The position numbers were made by a program, and so were the translations under genes. From the NCBI RefSeq assembly GCF_001902145.1, contig NZ_MRST01000023.1, forward strand, positions 186,001 to 250,000: 64,000 nt of DNA. The letters run 5' to 3'. This document shows, piece by piece, positions 17,382 to 28,900 of this stretch (positions within the stretch are counted from its first letter, which is position 1; every line of letters starts with the position of its first letter). The stretch is from Pseudomonas fluorescens. GTDB taxonomy: Bacteria > Pseudomonadota > Gammaproteobacteria > Pseudomonadales > Pseudomonadaceae. The notes under the pieces were generated by a model. That model saw nothing but the letters and a program-made list of their open reading frames with translations. It did no database searches and had not been told where the DNA came from.

Positions 17382-17401
17382 TTCAGATATGCCCTAGCAA
17401 A

Positions 17402-17491
17402 TGTGGGAGCGGGCTTGCTCGCGAATGCGGTAGAACATTCAACATATATGTTGGCTGTCAGTCCGCTTTCGCGAGCAAGCCCGCTCCCACA
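17402..17491. repeat. REP element, GGGAGCGGGCTTGC class
   Basis: Arms 17402-17425 and 17468-17491 are perfect complements with the core GGGAGCGGGCTTGCTCGC. The interior differs from the GAGCGAGC class and holds a 14-bp palindrome, CAACATATATGTTG (17440-17453). Confidence 0.85.
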
Positions 17492-17538
17492 GGAGTCAGA
17501 GCCAGACTTTGGATTCTGCTCCAACCATTTCACTGCAA

Positions 17539-18984
17539 TCAGCCTTCGAGCTTGCTTTTGAGCAGTTCGTTCACCTGTTGCGGGTTGGCTTTGCCTTTGG
17601 AGGCTTTCATCGCCTGGCCGACAAAGAAGCCGAACATCTTGCCGCGCTTGGCTTCGTCTGCCGCACGGTATTGCTCGACCTGCTCGGCATTGGCCGCGAG
17701 CATTTCATCGAGGACGGCCGAGATGGCGCCGCTGTCGGTGACTTGCTTGAGGCCACGCTTGTCGATGATCTCGTCGGCATTGCCTTCACCGGCGGCCATC
17801 GCTTCGAACACTGTCTTGGCAATTTTGCCGGAGATGGTGTTGTCCTTGATGCGCAGCAGCATGCCACCCAGTTGTTCGGCGGTGACCGGCGCTTCGTCGA
17901 TTTCCAGGCCCTGTTTGTTCAACAGGCTGCCCAGCTCGACCATCACCCAGTTGGCCGCCAGTTTGGCGTCGCCGGCAATGCTCACGACTTTTTCGAAGTA
18001 GTTGGCTTGTTCACGGCTGGAGGCCAGGACGCTGGCATCGTAGACCGACAGGCCGAACTGCTCCTGGAAGCGCTCGCGTTTTTGCTGCGGCAGTTCCGGC
18101 AGGGTGGCGCGGATGTCATTGAGGAACGAATCCTCCAGCACCACCGGCAACAGGTCCGGGTCGGGGAAGTAGCGGTAGTCGTTGGCTTCCTCTTTGCTGC
18201 GCATGGCGCGGGTTTCGTCTTTGTTCGGGTCGTACAGGCGCGTTTGCTGGATCACCTTGCCGCCGTCTTCGATCAGCTCGATCTGGCGACGTACTTCGCT
18301 GTTGATCGCCTTCTCGATGAAACGGAACGAGTTGACGTTCTTGATCTCGCAGCGGGTGCCGTATTCGGCCTGGCCCTTGGGCCGGATCGACACGTTGCAG
18401 TCGCAACGCAACGAGCCTTCGGCCATGTTGCCGTCGCAGATGCCCAGGTAGCGCACCAGCGCGTGGATGGTCTTGACGTAGGCCACGGCTTCCTTGGCGC
18501 TGCGCATGTCCGGCTCGGACACGATCTCCAGCAGCGGCGTGCCAGCACGGTTCAGGTCGATACCGGTAGCGCCCGGGAATTCTTCGTGCAGGCTTTTGCC
18601 GGCGTCTTCTTCCAGGTGCGCACGGGTGACGCCGACGCGCTTGATGGTGCCGTCTTCCAGGGGAATGTCCAGATGGCCCTTGCCGACAATCGGCAGTTCC
18701 ATCTGGCTGATCTGGTAGCCCTTGGGCAGGTCCGGGTAGAAGTAGTTCTTGCGCGCAAACACGTTGTGCTGGCCGATTTCGGCGTCAATCGCCAGGCCGA
18801 ACATCACCGCCATGCGCACCGCTTCCTGGTTCAGCACCGGTAGCACGCCGGGCATGCCCAGGTCTACCAGGCTGGCCTGGGTATTGGGCTCGGAGCCGAA
18901 CGTGGTGGCGCTACCGGAGAAAATCTTCGATTGGGTGGCGAGCTGAGTATGAATCTCCAGCCCGATCACAACTTCCCATTGCAT
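17539..18984 (-). CDS. gatB: Aspartyl/glutamyl-tRNA amidotransferase subunit B
   Basis: This 481-residue subunit of GatCAB activates misacylated Glu-tRNA(Gln) or Asp-tRNA(Asn) with ATP and receives ammonia from GatA. It begins [17 protein letters not shown]. The cradle domain holds the zinc-site region (SEPDMRS...[12 protein letters not shown]) and the C-terminal part is the tRNA-binding YqeY-like tail. It is the last gene of the gatCAB operon, 10 nt after gatA. The presence of GatCAB suggests an indirect route to Asn-tRNA or Gln-tRNA in this organism. Confidence 0.97.
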   Translation of the reverse strand: MQWEVVIGLEIHTQLATQSKIFSGSATTFGSEPNTQASLVDLGMPGVLPVLNQEAVRMAVMFGLAIDAEIGQHNVFARKNYFYPDLPKGYQISQMELPIVGKGHLDIPLEDGTIKRVGVTRAHLEEDAGKSLHEEFPGATGIDLNRAGTPLLEIVSEPDMRSAKEAVAYVKTIHALVRYLGICDGNMAEGSLRCDCNVSIRPKGQAEYGTRCEIKNVNSFRFIEKAINSEVRRQIELIEDGGKVIQQTRLYDPNKDETRAMRSKEEANDYRYFPDPDLLPVVLEDSFLNDIRATLPELPQQKRERFQEQFGLSVYDASVLASSREQANYFEKVVSIAGDAKLAANWVMVELGSLLNKQGLEIDEAPVTAEQLGGMLLRIKDNTISGKIAKTVFEAMAAGEGNADEIIDKRGLKQVTDSGAISAVLDEMLAANAEQVEQYRAADEAKRGKMFGFFVGQAMKASKGKANPQQVNELLKSKLEG

Positions 18985-18994
18985 AGTGTTCTCC

Positions 18995-20446
18995 TCAGAA
19001 GCCGGTAGGGGTGCGGGTGTGCCAGTCGGTGTTCAACTGGTACTGGTGCGCCACATTGAGCAGGCGGCCTTCCTGGAAATACGGGGCGAGCAATTGCACG
19101 CCCACCGGCAGGCCATCGACGAAACCTGCGGGCATGGACAAGCCCGGCAAGCCCGCGAGGTTGGCGGTGATGGTGTAGAGGTCTTCCAGGTACTCGGCGA
19201 TCGGGTCGCCGGTCTTGGCGCCGATCTTCCACGCCAGGTTTGGCGCGGTCGGGCCGAGGATCACATCGACTTCTTCAAAGGCGGCCATGAAGTCGTTCTT
19301 GATCAGGCGACGGATTTTTTGCGCCTTGAGGTAGTACGCGTCGTAGTAACCGGCCGACAGGGCGTAGGCCCCGACCATGATCCGGCGCTGCACTTCACTG
19401 CCGAAGCCTTCACCACGGGAACGTTTGTACAGGTCGGTGAGGTCCTTGGGATTCTCGCAGCGGTAGCCGAAACGCACGCCGTCGAAACGCGACAGGTTGG
19501 AAGACGCCTCTGCTGGCGCGATCACGTAGTAGGCGGGAATCGCGTGCTGGTTGTTCGGCAGGCTGATTTCCTTGATCACGGCGCCAAGCTTTTCCAGCTC
19601 TTTGACGCTGTTTTGCACCAGTTCGGCGATACGCGGGTCGAGGCCGGCGCTGAAGTATTCCTTCGGCACGCCGATGCGCAGGCCCTTGATCGAACTGTTC
19701 AGGCTGGCGCTGTAGTCCGGCACTGGCTCGTCGATGCTGGTGGAGTCCTGTTTATCGAAGCCTGCCATGCCTTGTAACAATATTGCGCAGTCTTCAGCAG
19801 TGCGTGCCAGAGGGCCGCCCTGATCGAGACTTGAGGCGTAGGCGATCATGCCCCAGCGGGAAACGCGACCGTAGGTCGGCTTCAGGCCGGTGAGGTTGGT
19901 GAAGGCGGCTGGCTGGCGGATCGAACCGCCGGTATCGGTGGCGGTAGCGGCGGGCAGGAAGCGCGCGGCCACGGCCGCAGCGGAACCACCGGACGAACCA
20001 CCCGGCACGTGTTCCAGGTTCCACGGGTTTTTCACCGCGCCGTAGTAGCTCGATTCGTTGGCCGAACCCATGGCGAATTCGTCCATGTTGGTCTTGCCCA
20101 GGGTCACGGCACCGGCAGCGGCCAGCTTGGCGACCACAGTGGCGTCGTAGGGCGCCTTGAAGTTGTCGAGCATCTTCGAGCCGCAGCTGGTGCGAATGCC
20201 CTGGGTGCAGAACAGGTCCTTGTGGGCGATCGGTGCGCCGAGCAGCGCACCGTTCTCACCGTTGGCGCGACGGGCGTCGGCGGCCTTGGCCTGGCTCAGG
20301 GCCAGCTCCTCGGTGAGGCTGATGAAGCTGTTGACCTTCGGATCGAGCGCGGCGATACGCGCCAGTAAGGTCTGGGTCAGCTCTTCGGAAGAAAACGATT
20401 TGTCGGCGAGACCGCGGGCGATCTCGGCCAGAGTCATGTGATGCAT
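18995..20446 (-). CDS. gatA: Aspartyl/glutamyl-tRNA amidotransferase subunit A
   Basis: This 483-residue amidase-signature enzyme hydrolyses glutamine and channels ammonia to GatB. The Ser-cisSer-Lys triad is visible: Lys in APIAHKDLF, cis-Ser and nucleophilic Ser in the Gly/Ser-rich loop [14 protein letters not shown] and the following [11 protein letters not shown]. The first ATG (MHHM) ends at 20446; Met4 (20437) is an alternative start. gatC lies 16 nt upstream. The operon order gatC-gatA-gatB is the common one. Confidence 0.97.
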   Translation of the reverse strand: MHHMTLAEIARGLADKSFSSEELTQTLLARIAALDPKVNSFISLTEELALSQAKAADARRANGENGALLGAPIAHKDLFCTQGIRTSCGSKMLDNFKAPYDATVVAKLAAAGAVTLGKTNMDEFAMGSANESSYYGAVKNPWNLEHVPGGSSGGSAAAVAARFLPAATATDTGGSIRQPAAFTNLTGLKPTYGRVSRWGMIAYASSLDQGGPLARTAEDCAILLQGMAGFDKQDSTSIDEPVPDYSASLNSSIKGLRIGVPKEYFSAGLDPRIAELVQNSVKELEKLGAVIKEISLPNNQHAIPAYYVIAPAEASSNLSRFDGVRFGYRCENPKDLTDLYKRSRGEGFGSEVQRRIMVGAYALSAGYYDAYYLKAQKIRRLIKNDFMAAFEEVDVILGPTAPNLAWKIGAKTGDPIAEYLEDLYTITANLAGLPGLSMPAGFVDGLPVGVQLLAPYFQEGRLLNVAHQYQLNTDWHTRTPTGF

Positions 20447-20462
20447 GAAAGGCTCTTTCCCT

Positions 20463-20750
20463 TTAGTCGATGACTTTCGGAACCAGGTACAGGCCGTTTT
20501 CGACCGCTGGCGCGATGGACTGGTAGGCCTCGCGATTGTTGCGTTCGGTCACGACGTCTGCGCGCAGGCGCTGGCTGGCTTCCAGTGGGTGAGCCAGGGG
20601 CTCGATGCCGTCGGTATTCACGGCCTGCATTTGGTCGACCAGCCCGAGAATGCTGTTCAGGGCTGCGGTGGTCTGTGGAAGATCGGCATCATTAAGGCCA
20701 AGCGAGGCCAAATGTGCGATTTTTTCCACGTCGGAGCGTTCAAGCGCCAT
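20463..20750 (-). CDS. gatC: Aspartyl/glutamyl-tRNA amidotransferase subunit C
   Basis: This 95-residue GatC wraps around GatA and bridges it to GatB. It starts [19 protein letters not shown] and ends [22 protein letters not shown], both typical. The ribosome site CTGGAGA precedes the ATG. It is the first gene of gatCAB and is divergent from mreB across a 210-nt gap. Confidence 0.96.
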   Translation of the reverse strand: MALERSDVEKIAHLASLGLNDADLPQTTAALNSILGLVDQMQAVNTDGIEPLAHPLEASQRLRADVVTERNNREAYQSIAPAVENGLYLVPKVID

Positions 20751-20887
20751 GGGATTCTCCAGTGGAAAACAGAACGGAGGGCGTCCGTGTGTTAGATTGT
20801 CGGAACACTACCGCATTTCTACGGTCATATGGCCGCGATTGTGGGGGTTGGTGCACAGAAAGTCGGCCAATTTAGCACATTGGCGCC

Positions 20888-20916
20888 TTGCCCAAAATCC
20901 CTGTCGTTGTTAGAGT
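20888..20916 (+). promoter_or_regulatory. Likely promoter of mreB
   Basis: TTGCCC (20888-20893), a 17-nt spacer and TAGAGT (20911-20916) lie 44 nt before the mreB ATG in the gatC-mreB divergent gap. Confidence 0.45.
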
Positions 20917-20948
20917 TTGCCGCACTTTTTTACCCACGCGTTGCCTAG

Positions 20949-21998
<1,050 letters not shown>

Positions 21999-22027
21999 GA
22001 TTGCCTGGATGGTTCATGCTTCGTCGG

Positions 22028-22053
22028 CAGGCAGCACTTTGCAGTGCTGCCTG
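22028..22053 (+). other. Stable hairpin between mreB and mreC
   Basis: CAGGCAGCACT (22028-22038) and its exact complement (22043-22053) close an 11-bp stem with a TTGC loop, 29 nt after the mreB stop. No T run follows directly, so mRNA protection or partial attenuation is more likely than full termination. Confidence 0.55.
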
Positions 22054-22137
22054 TTGGCGTTTATCTTCTTCAATCTGCATCCAGGCCGGTTTGATGCCGT
22101 ATGAATAAAGAGAACATTTGCCTGGGAGGAGCGGCTT

Positions 22138-23235
22138 ATTAAACCGCTTTTCGCCAAAGGCCCCTCATTGGGTGTGCGCTTATTGGTGCTGACCGTGCTT
22201 TCGGTCGCGCTGATGGTGGTCGATGCCCGCTTTGCACTGCTCAAGCCGGTGCGCAGCCAGATGTCGCTGGTGTTGATGCAGACCTACTGGATCACCGACC
22301 TGCCGCAACGTCTCTTCCAGGGCGTGTCCAGCCAATTTGGCAGCCGCACCGAACTGGTCGCCGAGAACGAAAAACTCAAGACTGAAAACCTGCTGTTGCA
22401 GGGGCGCATGCAAAAGCTGGCGGCCCTTACCGAGCAGAACGTTCGGCTGCGCGAGTTGCTCAACTCTTCCGCGCTGGTCAACGAAAAGGTCGAAGTGGCC
22501 GAGCTGATCGGCATGGACCCCAACCCCTTTACCCACCGCATCATCATCAACAAGGGTGAGCGCGACGGTGTGGTGCTTGGCCAGCCGGTGCTCGATGCCC
22601 GTGGCCTGATGGGCCAGGTGGTGGAGTTGATGCCCTACACCTCGCGGGTGCTGTTGCTGACGGATACGACCCACAGCATTCCGGTACAGGTCAACCGTAA
22701 CGGCTTGCGCGCAATTGCCAGCGGCACCGGTAACCCGGAACGCCTGGAGCTGCGCCATGTGGCGGACACCGCTGACATCAAGGAAGGCGACCTGTTGGTC
22801 AGCTCTGGCCTGGGCCAGCGCTTCCCGGCGGGTTATCCAGTGGCGACGGTCAAAGAGGTGATCCACGATTCCGGCCAGCCGTTCGCTATCGTTCGGGCGG
22901 TACCGACTGCCGCGCTGAACCGCAGCCGTTACCTGCTGCTGGTGTTCAGCGACAACCGCACCCCGGAAGAGCGCGCCAACGACGCTGCCCAGGCCCAGGA
23001 AGCGGAGGACCAGCAGAATGGCACCGCGCCTATCGTGCCGGCCACGGTGCCAAAACCTGCTTTTGTTGGTCCGCCTGCACCCGCGGCGACAACTGCACCG
23101 GCACCGGCGGCACCGGTGGCAACGCCTGCTCAACCGTCAGCGCACAACGCGCGCCCGTCTAAGCCGGCTGCAGCAACACCGTCGACCACGACCCCCGCCG
23201 CAGCTCCGACCACCACACGGCAGAGGGAGCAATAA
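22138..23235 (+). CDS. mreC: Rod shape-determining protein MreC
   Basis: MreC spans the inner membrane once (about residues 14-34) and its periplasmic coiled coil (FGSRTELVAENEKLKTEN..., about 68-110) and beta-barrels activate PBP2/RodA. The C-terminal 70 residues are an Ala/Pro/Thr-rich tail. The start is unusual. No ATG, GTG or TTG opens the frame before TTG 22168 and GTG 22174, which would remove the conserved leading KPLFAKGPS. The strong ribosome site GGGAGGAG (22124-22131) instead sits 6 nt before ATT 22138. I therefore place the start at ATT, giving 365 residues. The alternative is TTG 22168 (355 residues). Confidence 0.9.
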   Translation: MKPLFAKGPSLGVRLLVLTVLSVALMVVDARFALLKPVRSQMSLVLMQTYWITDLPQRLFQGVSSQFGSRTELVAENEKLKTENLLLQGRMQKLAALTEQNVRLRELLNSSALVNEKVEVAELIGMDPNPFTHRIIINKGERDGVVLGQPVLDARGLMGQVVELMPYTSRVLLLTDTTHSIPVQVNRNGLRAIASGTGNPERLELRHVADTADIKEGDLLVSSGLGQRFPAGYPVATVKEVIHDSGQPFAIVRAVPTAALNRSRYLLLVFSDNRTPEERANDAAQAQEAEDQQNGTAPIVPATVPKPAFVGPPAPAATTAPAPAAPVATPAQPSAHNARPSKPAAATPSTTTPAAAPTTTRQREQ

Positions 23236-23723
23236 TGGCCGGTACTCATTCGCACAATGGCTGGATCGTCTGGCTGACCTTTGCCATCGGCTTGTTGCTC
23301 AGCGTCTCGCCGCTGCCGCAGTTCATGGAAATCCTGCGCCCGCTCTGGCTGGCCTTGTTGCTGGCGTTCTGGTCATTGAACCTGCCGCACAAGGTGGGCA
23401 TGGTCACGGCGATGTGCCTGGGGTTGGCCGAAGATGTGCTGTATGGCACCTTGCTGGGCCAGAACGCGTTGATCCTGACCCTGATTACCTTCCTTGTGCT
23501 GTCGCTGCAGCAGCGCTTGCGCATGTTCCCGATGTGGCAGCAGTGCCTGGTGATCCTGGTGATCTTCGGCCTGGCGCAGTTGGTGCAACTGTGGCTCAGC
23601 GCGTTGACCGGCAACCGCCAGCCGACCCTGGCCTTGGTTCTGCCGGCGCTGGTCAGTGCCTTGTTATGGCCCTGGATCAGTTTTGGCCTGCGTGGGCTGC
23701 GTCGTCGCTATAAAATCAATTGA
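23235..23723 (+). CDS. mreD: Rod shape-determining protein MreD
   Basis: This 162-residue inner-membrane protein has about five helices (for example NGWIVWLTFAIGLLLSVSPL and NALILTLITFLVLSLQQR) and belongs to the MreD family of the elongasome. Its ATG shares a base with the mreC stop (TAATG), so its translation depends on mreC. It is third in mreBCD, followed by maf. Confidence 0.95.
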   Translation: MAGTHSHNGWIVWLTFAIGLLLSVSPLPQFMEILRPLWLALLLAFWSLNLPHKVGMVTAMCLGLAEDVLYGTLLGQNALILTLITFLVLSLQQRLRMFPMWQQCLVILVIFGLAQLVQLWLSALTGNRQPTLALVLPALVSALLWPWISFGLRGLRRRYKIN

Positions 23724-23774
23724 ATGGATTGCGAGGCTCTGCCTGGTTATCGAACCCCACAGGGAGAGTCTGCA

Positions 23775-24371
23775 ATGAATTCGCTTTATCTGGCCTCGGG
23801 CTCCCCGCGGCGACGTGAACTGCTGGCCCAGATCGGTGTGCCCTTCACCCTGGTCAGCGCCGCTATTGATGAAACTCCTCTGAACGACGAACCTGCCGTT
23901 GCCTATGTCGAGCGCCTTGCGCGACGCAAGGCGACGGCGGGTTTTGTCGCGCTTGGCCACACCTCGGGCACCTGCGTATTGGGAGCCGACACGGCGGTAA
24001 TTGTCGACGGGCGGATCCTGGGCAAGCCGGTGGACCAGGCTGATGCACTGGCCATGCTAATGGCCCTTTCCGGCCGTGAGCATGAAGTGCTCACCGCCAT
24101 TGCCCTGACCGACGGCCAGCAATGTGAAACCCGATGTGTCAGCAGCCGTGTACGTTTCCGCGAGGTTTCTGTGCAGGAGGCTACCACCTACTGGCACAGT
24201 GGCGAACCGCAGGACAAGGCCGGCGGCTATGCTATCCAAGGGCTGGGTTCGGTGTTTGTGGCCGGGCTTAATGGCAGCTATTCCGCCGTGGTTGGCCTGC
24301 CAGTCTGCGAAACCGCGCAACTGCTCGCCCAATTCGGCATACCCTGTTGGCAAAACCTTACCGTGTGCTGA
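23775..24371 (+). CDS. maf: Maf-family nucleoside triphosphate pyrophosphatase
   Basis: A 198-residue house-cleaning enzyme that converts dTTP/UTP or modified nucleotides to monophosphates. It shows the Maf signature [12 protein letters not shown] at the N-terminus, then [15 protein letters not shown] and [16 protein letters not shown] 23775 with AGGGAGAG upstream is the right start; a longer frame upstream reaches into the mreD stop region. It sits between mreD and rng as in most pseudomonads. Whether it is the YhdE (dTTP/UTP) type is likely from the position beside rng. Confidence 0.93.
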   Translation: MNSLYLASGSPRRRELLAQIGVPFTLVSAAIDETPLNDEPAVAYVERLARRKATAGFVALGHTSGTCVLGADTAVIVDGRILGKPVDQADALAMLMALSGREHEVLTAIALTDGQQCETRCVSSRVRFREVSVQEATTYWHSGEPQDKAGGYAIQGLGSVFVAGLNGSYSAVVGLPVCETAQLLAQFGIPCWQNLTVC

Positions 24372-24441
24372 GCGCCGTATTCCAGCGCCAAGCCTTAAGC
24401 GACCGGTCACTATTGTGAAAACGCCTGAACGAGACCCAGCC

Positions 24442-25899
24442 ATGAGTGAAGAGATTCTGATCAATATCACGCCGATGGAATCGCGCGTGGCGGTGGTAGA
24501 GAACGGTGTTCTGCAAGAAGTGCATGTTGAGCGCACCCAGAAGCGCGGCATAGTCGGCAATATCTACAAAGGCAAGGTGGTGCGCGTGTTGCCGGGCATG
24601 CAGGCGGCCTTCGTCGACATCGGCCTGGACCGTGCAGCGTTTATCCATGCCTCGGAAATTTCCCTGCGTGAAGGTCCGGCGGTCGAGAGCATCAGCGCCC
24701 TGGTACACGAAGGGCAGAGCCTGGTGGTGCAAGTCACCAAGGACCCCATCGGTTCCAAGGGCGCCCGCTTGACCACGCAACTGTCGATTCCCTCGCGCTA
24801 CCTGGTGTACATGCCGCGCACCGCCCATGTGGGCATTTCCCTGAAGATCGAAGATGAAGCCGAGCGCGAGCGCCTGAAGAAGGTGGTCAGCGACTGCGTC
24901 GCCGCCGAGGGCATCAAGGAAGCGGGCGGGTTTATCCTGCGCACCGCCGCAGAAGGCGCTGGCGCTGACGAGATCCTCATGGATATCCGCTACCTGCGGC
25001 GCCTGTGGGATCAGATCGACGCGCAGATCAAGACCATCGGCGCGCCCAGCGTCATTTATGAAGACCTCGGCCTGGCGCTGCGCACGCTGCGCGACCTGGT
25101 CAGCCCGAAGATCGAGAAAATTCGCATCGACTCGCGGGAAACCTTCCAGCGCACCACGCAATTTGTGGCTGAGTTGATGCCAGAAATCGCCGATCGCCTG
25201 GAACACTACCCCGGCGAGCGGCCGATCTTTGACTTGTATGGCGTCGAAGACGAAATCCAGAAAGCCCTGGAACGCAAGGTGCCACTCAAGTCCGGCGGCT
25301 ACCTGGTGGTGGACCCGGCAGAAGCCATGACCACCATCGACGTCAATACCGGTGCCTTCGTGGGCCATCGCAACCTTGAAGAGACCATCTTCAAGACCAA
25401 TCTCGAGGCCGCTACCGCTATCGCCCGCCAACTGCGCCTGCGTAACCTGGGCGGCATCATCATCATCGACTTCATCGACATGGAAGACGAAGAGCACCAG
25501 CGCCAGGTGCTGCGTACGCTTGAGAAGCAACTGGAGCGCGATCACGCCAAGACCAACATCATCGGCATCACTGAGTTAGGCCTGGTGCAGATGACCCGCA
25601 AGCGCACGCGTGAAAGCCTGGAACAGGTACTGTGCGAGCCGTGCAGCAGTTGCCAAGGGCGCGGCAAACTGAAGACCCCGGAAACGGTTTGCTACGAGAT
25701 TTTCCGCGAGATCCTGCGGGAGGCACGCGCCTATCAGGCCGAAGGTTATAGAGTGCTTGCCAATCAGAAGGTGGTGGATCGCCTGCTGGACGAAGAGTCC
25801 GGTAACGTCGCCGAACTGGAAAGTTTTATAGGTCGCACGATTCGCTTCCAGGTCGAAACCATGTATTCCCAGGAACAATACGACGTGGTGTTGCTCTGA
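24442..25899 (+). CDS. rng: Ribonuclease G
   Basis: This 485-residue endoribonuclease of the RNase E/G family processes the 5' end of 16S rRNA and decays some mRNAs. The N-terminal S1 domain (about residues 37-125, GNIYKGKVVRVLPGMQAAFVD) is followed by the 5' sensor and the DNase I-like catalytic domain with TTIDVNTGAFVG and IIIDFIDM, which supply the Mg-binding aspartates. CEPCSSCQGRG is the zinc-link region. The ATG at 24442 starts MSEEILINITPMES as in other RNase G proteins, though the frame is open far upstream. It belongs to the mre block transcript. Confidence 0.96.
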   Translation: MSEEILINITPMESRVAVVENGVLQEVHVERTQKRGIVGNIYKGKVVRVLPGMQAAFVDIGLDRAAFIHASEISLREGPAVESISALVHEGQSLVVQVTKDPIGSKGARLTTQLSIPSRYLVYMPRTAHVGISLKIEDEAERERLKKVVSDCVAAEGIKEAGGFILRTAAEGAGADEILMDIRYLRRLWDQIDAQIKTIGAPSVIYEDLGLALRTLRDLVSPKIEKIRIDSRETFQRTTQFVAELMPEIADRLEHYPGERPIFDLYGVEDEIQKALERKVPLKSGGYLVVDPAEAMTTIDVNTGAFVGHRNLEETIFKTNLEAATAIARQLRLRNLGGIIIIDFIDMEDEEHQRQVLRTLEKQLERDHAKTNIIGITELGLVQMTRKRTRESLEQVLCEPCSSCQGRGKLKTPETVCYEIFREILREARAYQAEGYRVLANQKVVDRLLDEESGNVAELESFIGRTIRFQVETMYSQEQYDVVLL

Positions 25900-25977
25900 T
25901 CCCCAACTGTGCACTTTCTTCGAGACCGGCAGACCTTGATCTGCCGTCCGCTAACTGTTTTTTGAGGGTCGCCTGAC

Positions 25978-28900
25978 ATGGAGCGTCTGATACGCTTTTT
26001 TGCCGCTTTGACCCGTTGGGGGCTGGGCCTGTGTGCGTTGTTGCTGGTATTGGCGGCGGTGTACGTGAGCCTTGGGCGCGAACTCACCCCGCTGGTGGCC
26101 GAATACCGCGCCGAAGTCGAGGCCAAGGCCCAGGCTGCGCTGGATACGCCGCTGCATATCGGTAGCCTTGAAGGCCGCTGGAGCGGGTTTGCCCCGGTAT
26201 TGCTGGCCCACGACGTGATGGTCGGCGAGGGCAGCAGTGCCTTGCGCCTGGACCAGGTGGAAGTGGTGCCGGATATGTGGGCCAGCCTGTTGGCCCGCGA
26301 AGTGCGCATCGCTCATCTGCAAGTCAGTGGCCTGCAACTGAGTGTCAAGGAAGACCAGGATGGTCGCTGGACCCTGCAAGGCTTGCCGGTACAGGACGAC
26401 CAGCCGTTGGACCCGCAGCAACTGCTGACGCGCATGCAAATGGTCAAGCGCGTGTCGGTGCTGGACAGCCAGGTAACCTTGCAACCTTTCGACCAGGCAC
26501 CAGTGACCGTGACTTATGTGGGCCTGAGCCTGCATACCGGCATGAGCCAGCAGCGTCTGGACGCTCGCCTGACATTGCCCGATGGCCAACCGTTGGCGGT
26601 CAGCCTGCGTAGCCGCATTCGCGCCAGCCAGTGGCAAGACGCTGAGGTCGATGCCTACCTGAGCCTGCCGCAAAGCGACTGGGCCAAGTGGATTCCCGCC
26701 AAACTGACCCAGCAATGGAAGTTGACGCAATTGAAGGCCGGCGGCGAGTTTTGGCTCAGTTGGGCCAAAGGCACGTTGCAAAGCGCTGCCGTGCGCCTCA
26801 ACTCACCGCAAGTGAAGGGCAGCTACGCCGACCGTAAGCCGGTGCACCTTGAAAACCTGGCCCTGACCGCCTACCTGCAGCGCAGTGACACTGGCCTCAA
26901 GGTGCTGTTTGATTCCCTGGCGATGAACATTGGAGACACTCGCTGGGAGTCGCGCCTGCAATTGCAGCAAAGCCTGGCGACCGACAAGGAACAGGAAGTG
27001 TGGAAATTGCAGGCCGACCGTCTCGACCTGACCCCCATTACCCCGCTGCTCAACGCCTTGGCGCCGCTGCCGGAAGGTTTCGCCAAGACGGTCGAACACC
27101 TCAAGGCCACTGGCCTGTTACGCAATGTGCTGGTGGACTTCCGGCCGCAAGACACCACCGACCGGAAACTCAGTTTTGCCGCCAACCTGGAGCGTGTCGG
27201 CTTCGATGCCTACTTCGGCGCGCCGGCCGCACGCAATGTGTCCGGCAGCATCAGTGGCGACCTGGGCCAGGGCGAGTTGCGCATGGACAGCAAGGACTTT
27301 TCCTTGCACCTGTACCCGATCTTCGCCAAGCCGTGGCAGTACATCCAGGCCAATGCACGCCTGACCTGGAAGCTGGACAAGCAAGGCTTCACCTTGATCG
27401 CCCCGTATATCAAGGTACTGGGTGAGGAAGGCAAGGTGGCGGCGGACTTCCTGATTCGCCTGCATTTCGACCACAGCCAGGAAGACTACATGGACCTGCG
27501 GGTCGGCATGGTCGATGGCGATGGCCGTTTCACCCCCAAGTACCTACCGGCCGTGTTGAGCCCGGCGCTGGATGAATGGTTGCGCACGGCGATCCTCAAG
27601 GGCGCGGTGGACGAAGGCTTCTTCCAGTACCAGGGCTCGCTCAGCCACAATGCGCTGCCCGCGTCGCGCAATATCAGCCTGTTCTTCAAGGTGCATGACG
27701 CCGAGCTGGCCTTCCAGCCGGGCTGGCCTCATGTGAACAAGGTCAATGGTGAAGTGTTCGTTGAGGAAAGCGGCGTACGCATCCTGGCGAGCAAGGGTCA
27801 GTTGCTCGACACCCGGGTCAAGGATGTCTACGTCAATATCCCCCACGCCCCAGCGGGCGGGGACAGTCATCTGCTGCTCACGGGCGGGTTCTCCGGCGGT
27901 TTGGGCGACGGCCTGAAGATCCTTCAAGAAGCCCCTATCGGCACGGCGTCTACGTTCGCCGGCTGGAAAGGCGAGGGCGACCTGCAAGGAAGCCTTGACC
28001 TGGACGTACCGCTGGCCAAAGGCACTGAGCCCAAGATCGTGGTGGACTTCAAGACCGACAAGGCGCGCCTGCAATTGGCGGAACCGCCGCTGGACCTGAC
28101 CCAGCTCAAGGGTGATTTTCGCTTCGACAGCGCCAAGGGCCTGAGCGGGCAGAAGATCTCGGCCCAAGCGTTCGACCGCCCCATCACGGCGCAGATCTTT
28201 GCCGAAGGCAAACCGGGCAATATCAGCACCCGGGTGACCGCCAATGGCCAGGTTACCGTCAAGCGCCTCACGGACTGGTTGAAGATCAGCCAGCCGTTAC
28301 CGGTCTCCGGCGATATTCCGTACCAGTTGCAAGTGATCCTGGACGGCGCGGACAGCCAGTTGATGGTCAATTCCAATCTCAAGGGTGTCGCGGTGGACCT
28401 GCCGGCACCGTTCGGCATGCCCGCCAGCCAGGGACGTGACAGCACCTTTCGCATGACGTTGCAGGGTGCTGAGCGCCGTTACTGGTTTGATTACGGCGAG
28501 CTGGCGAATTTCACCTTTGCTGCACCGCCGGACAAGTTCAATGATGGCCGCGGCGAATTGTTCCTCGGCGACGGTGATGCCGTGTTGCCCGGTGCCAAGG
28601 GCCTGCGCATTCGTGGCGTGCTGTCGGAACTGGATATCGATCCCTGGAAGAAACTTGTGGATCGCTACGCGGGCAATGATCCAGGTGGCAATGCCAAGCA
28701 ACTGCTCAGCGGTGCGGACTTCAAGGTCGGCAAACTGACCGGGTTTGGTACCCAGTTTGACCAGGTCAGCTTGCAACTCGATCGCAAACCAGCGGCCTGG
28801 GGCCTGCAACTCGATAGCCAGCAAGCCAAGGGCGCGGTGAACCTGCCGGACGCCAAAGGCGGGCCGATTGCGGTCAACCTCAAGTATGTGAAATTGCCTG

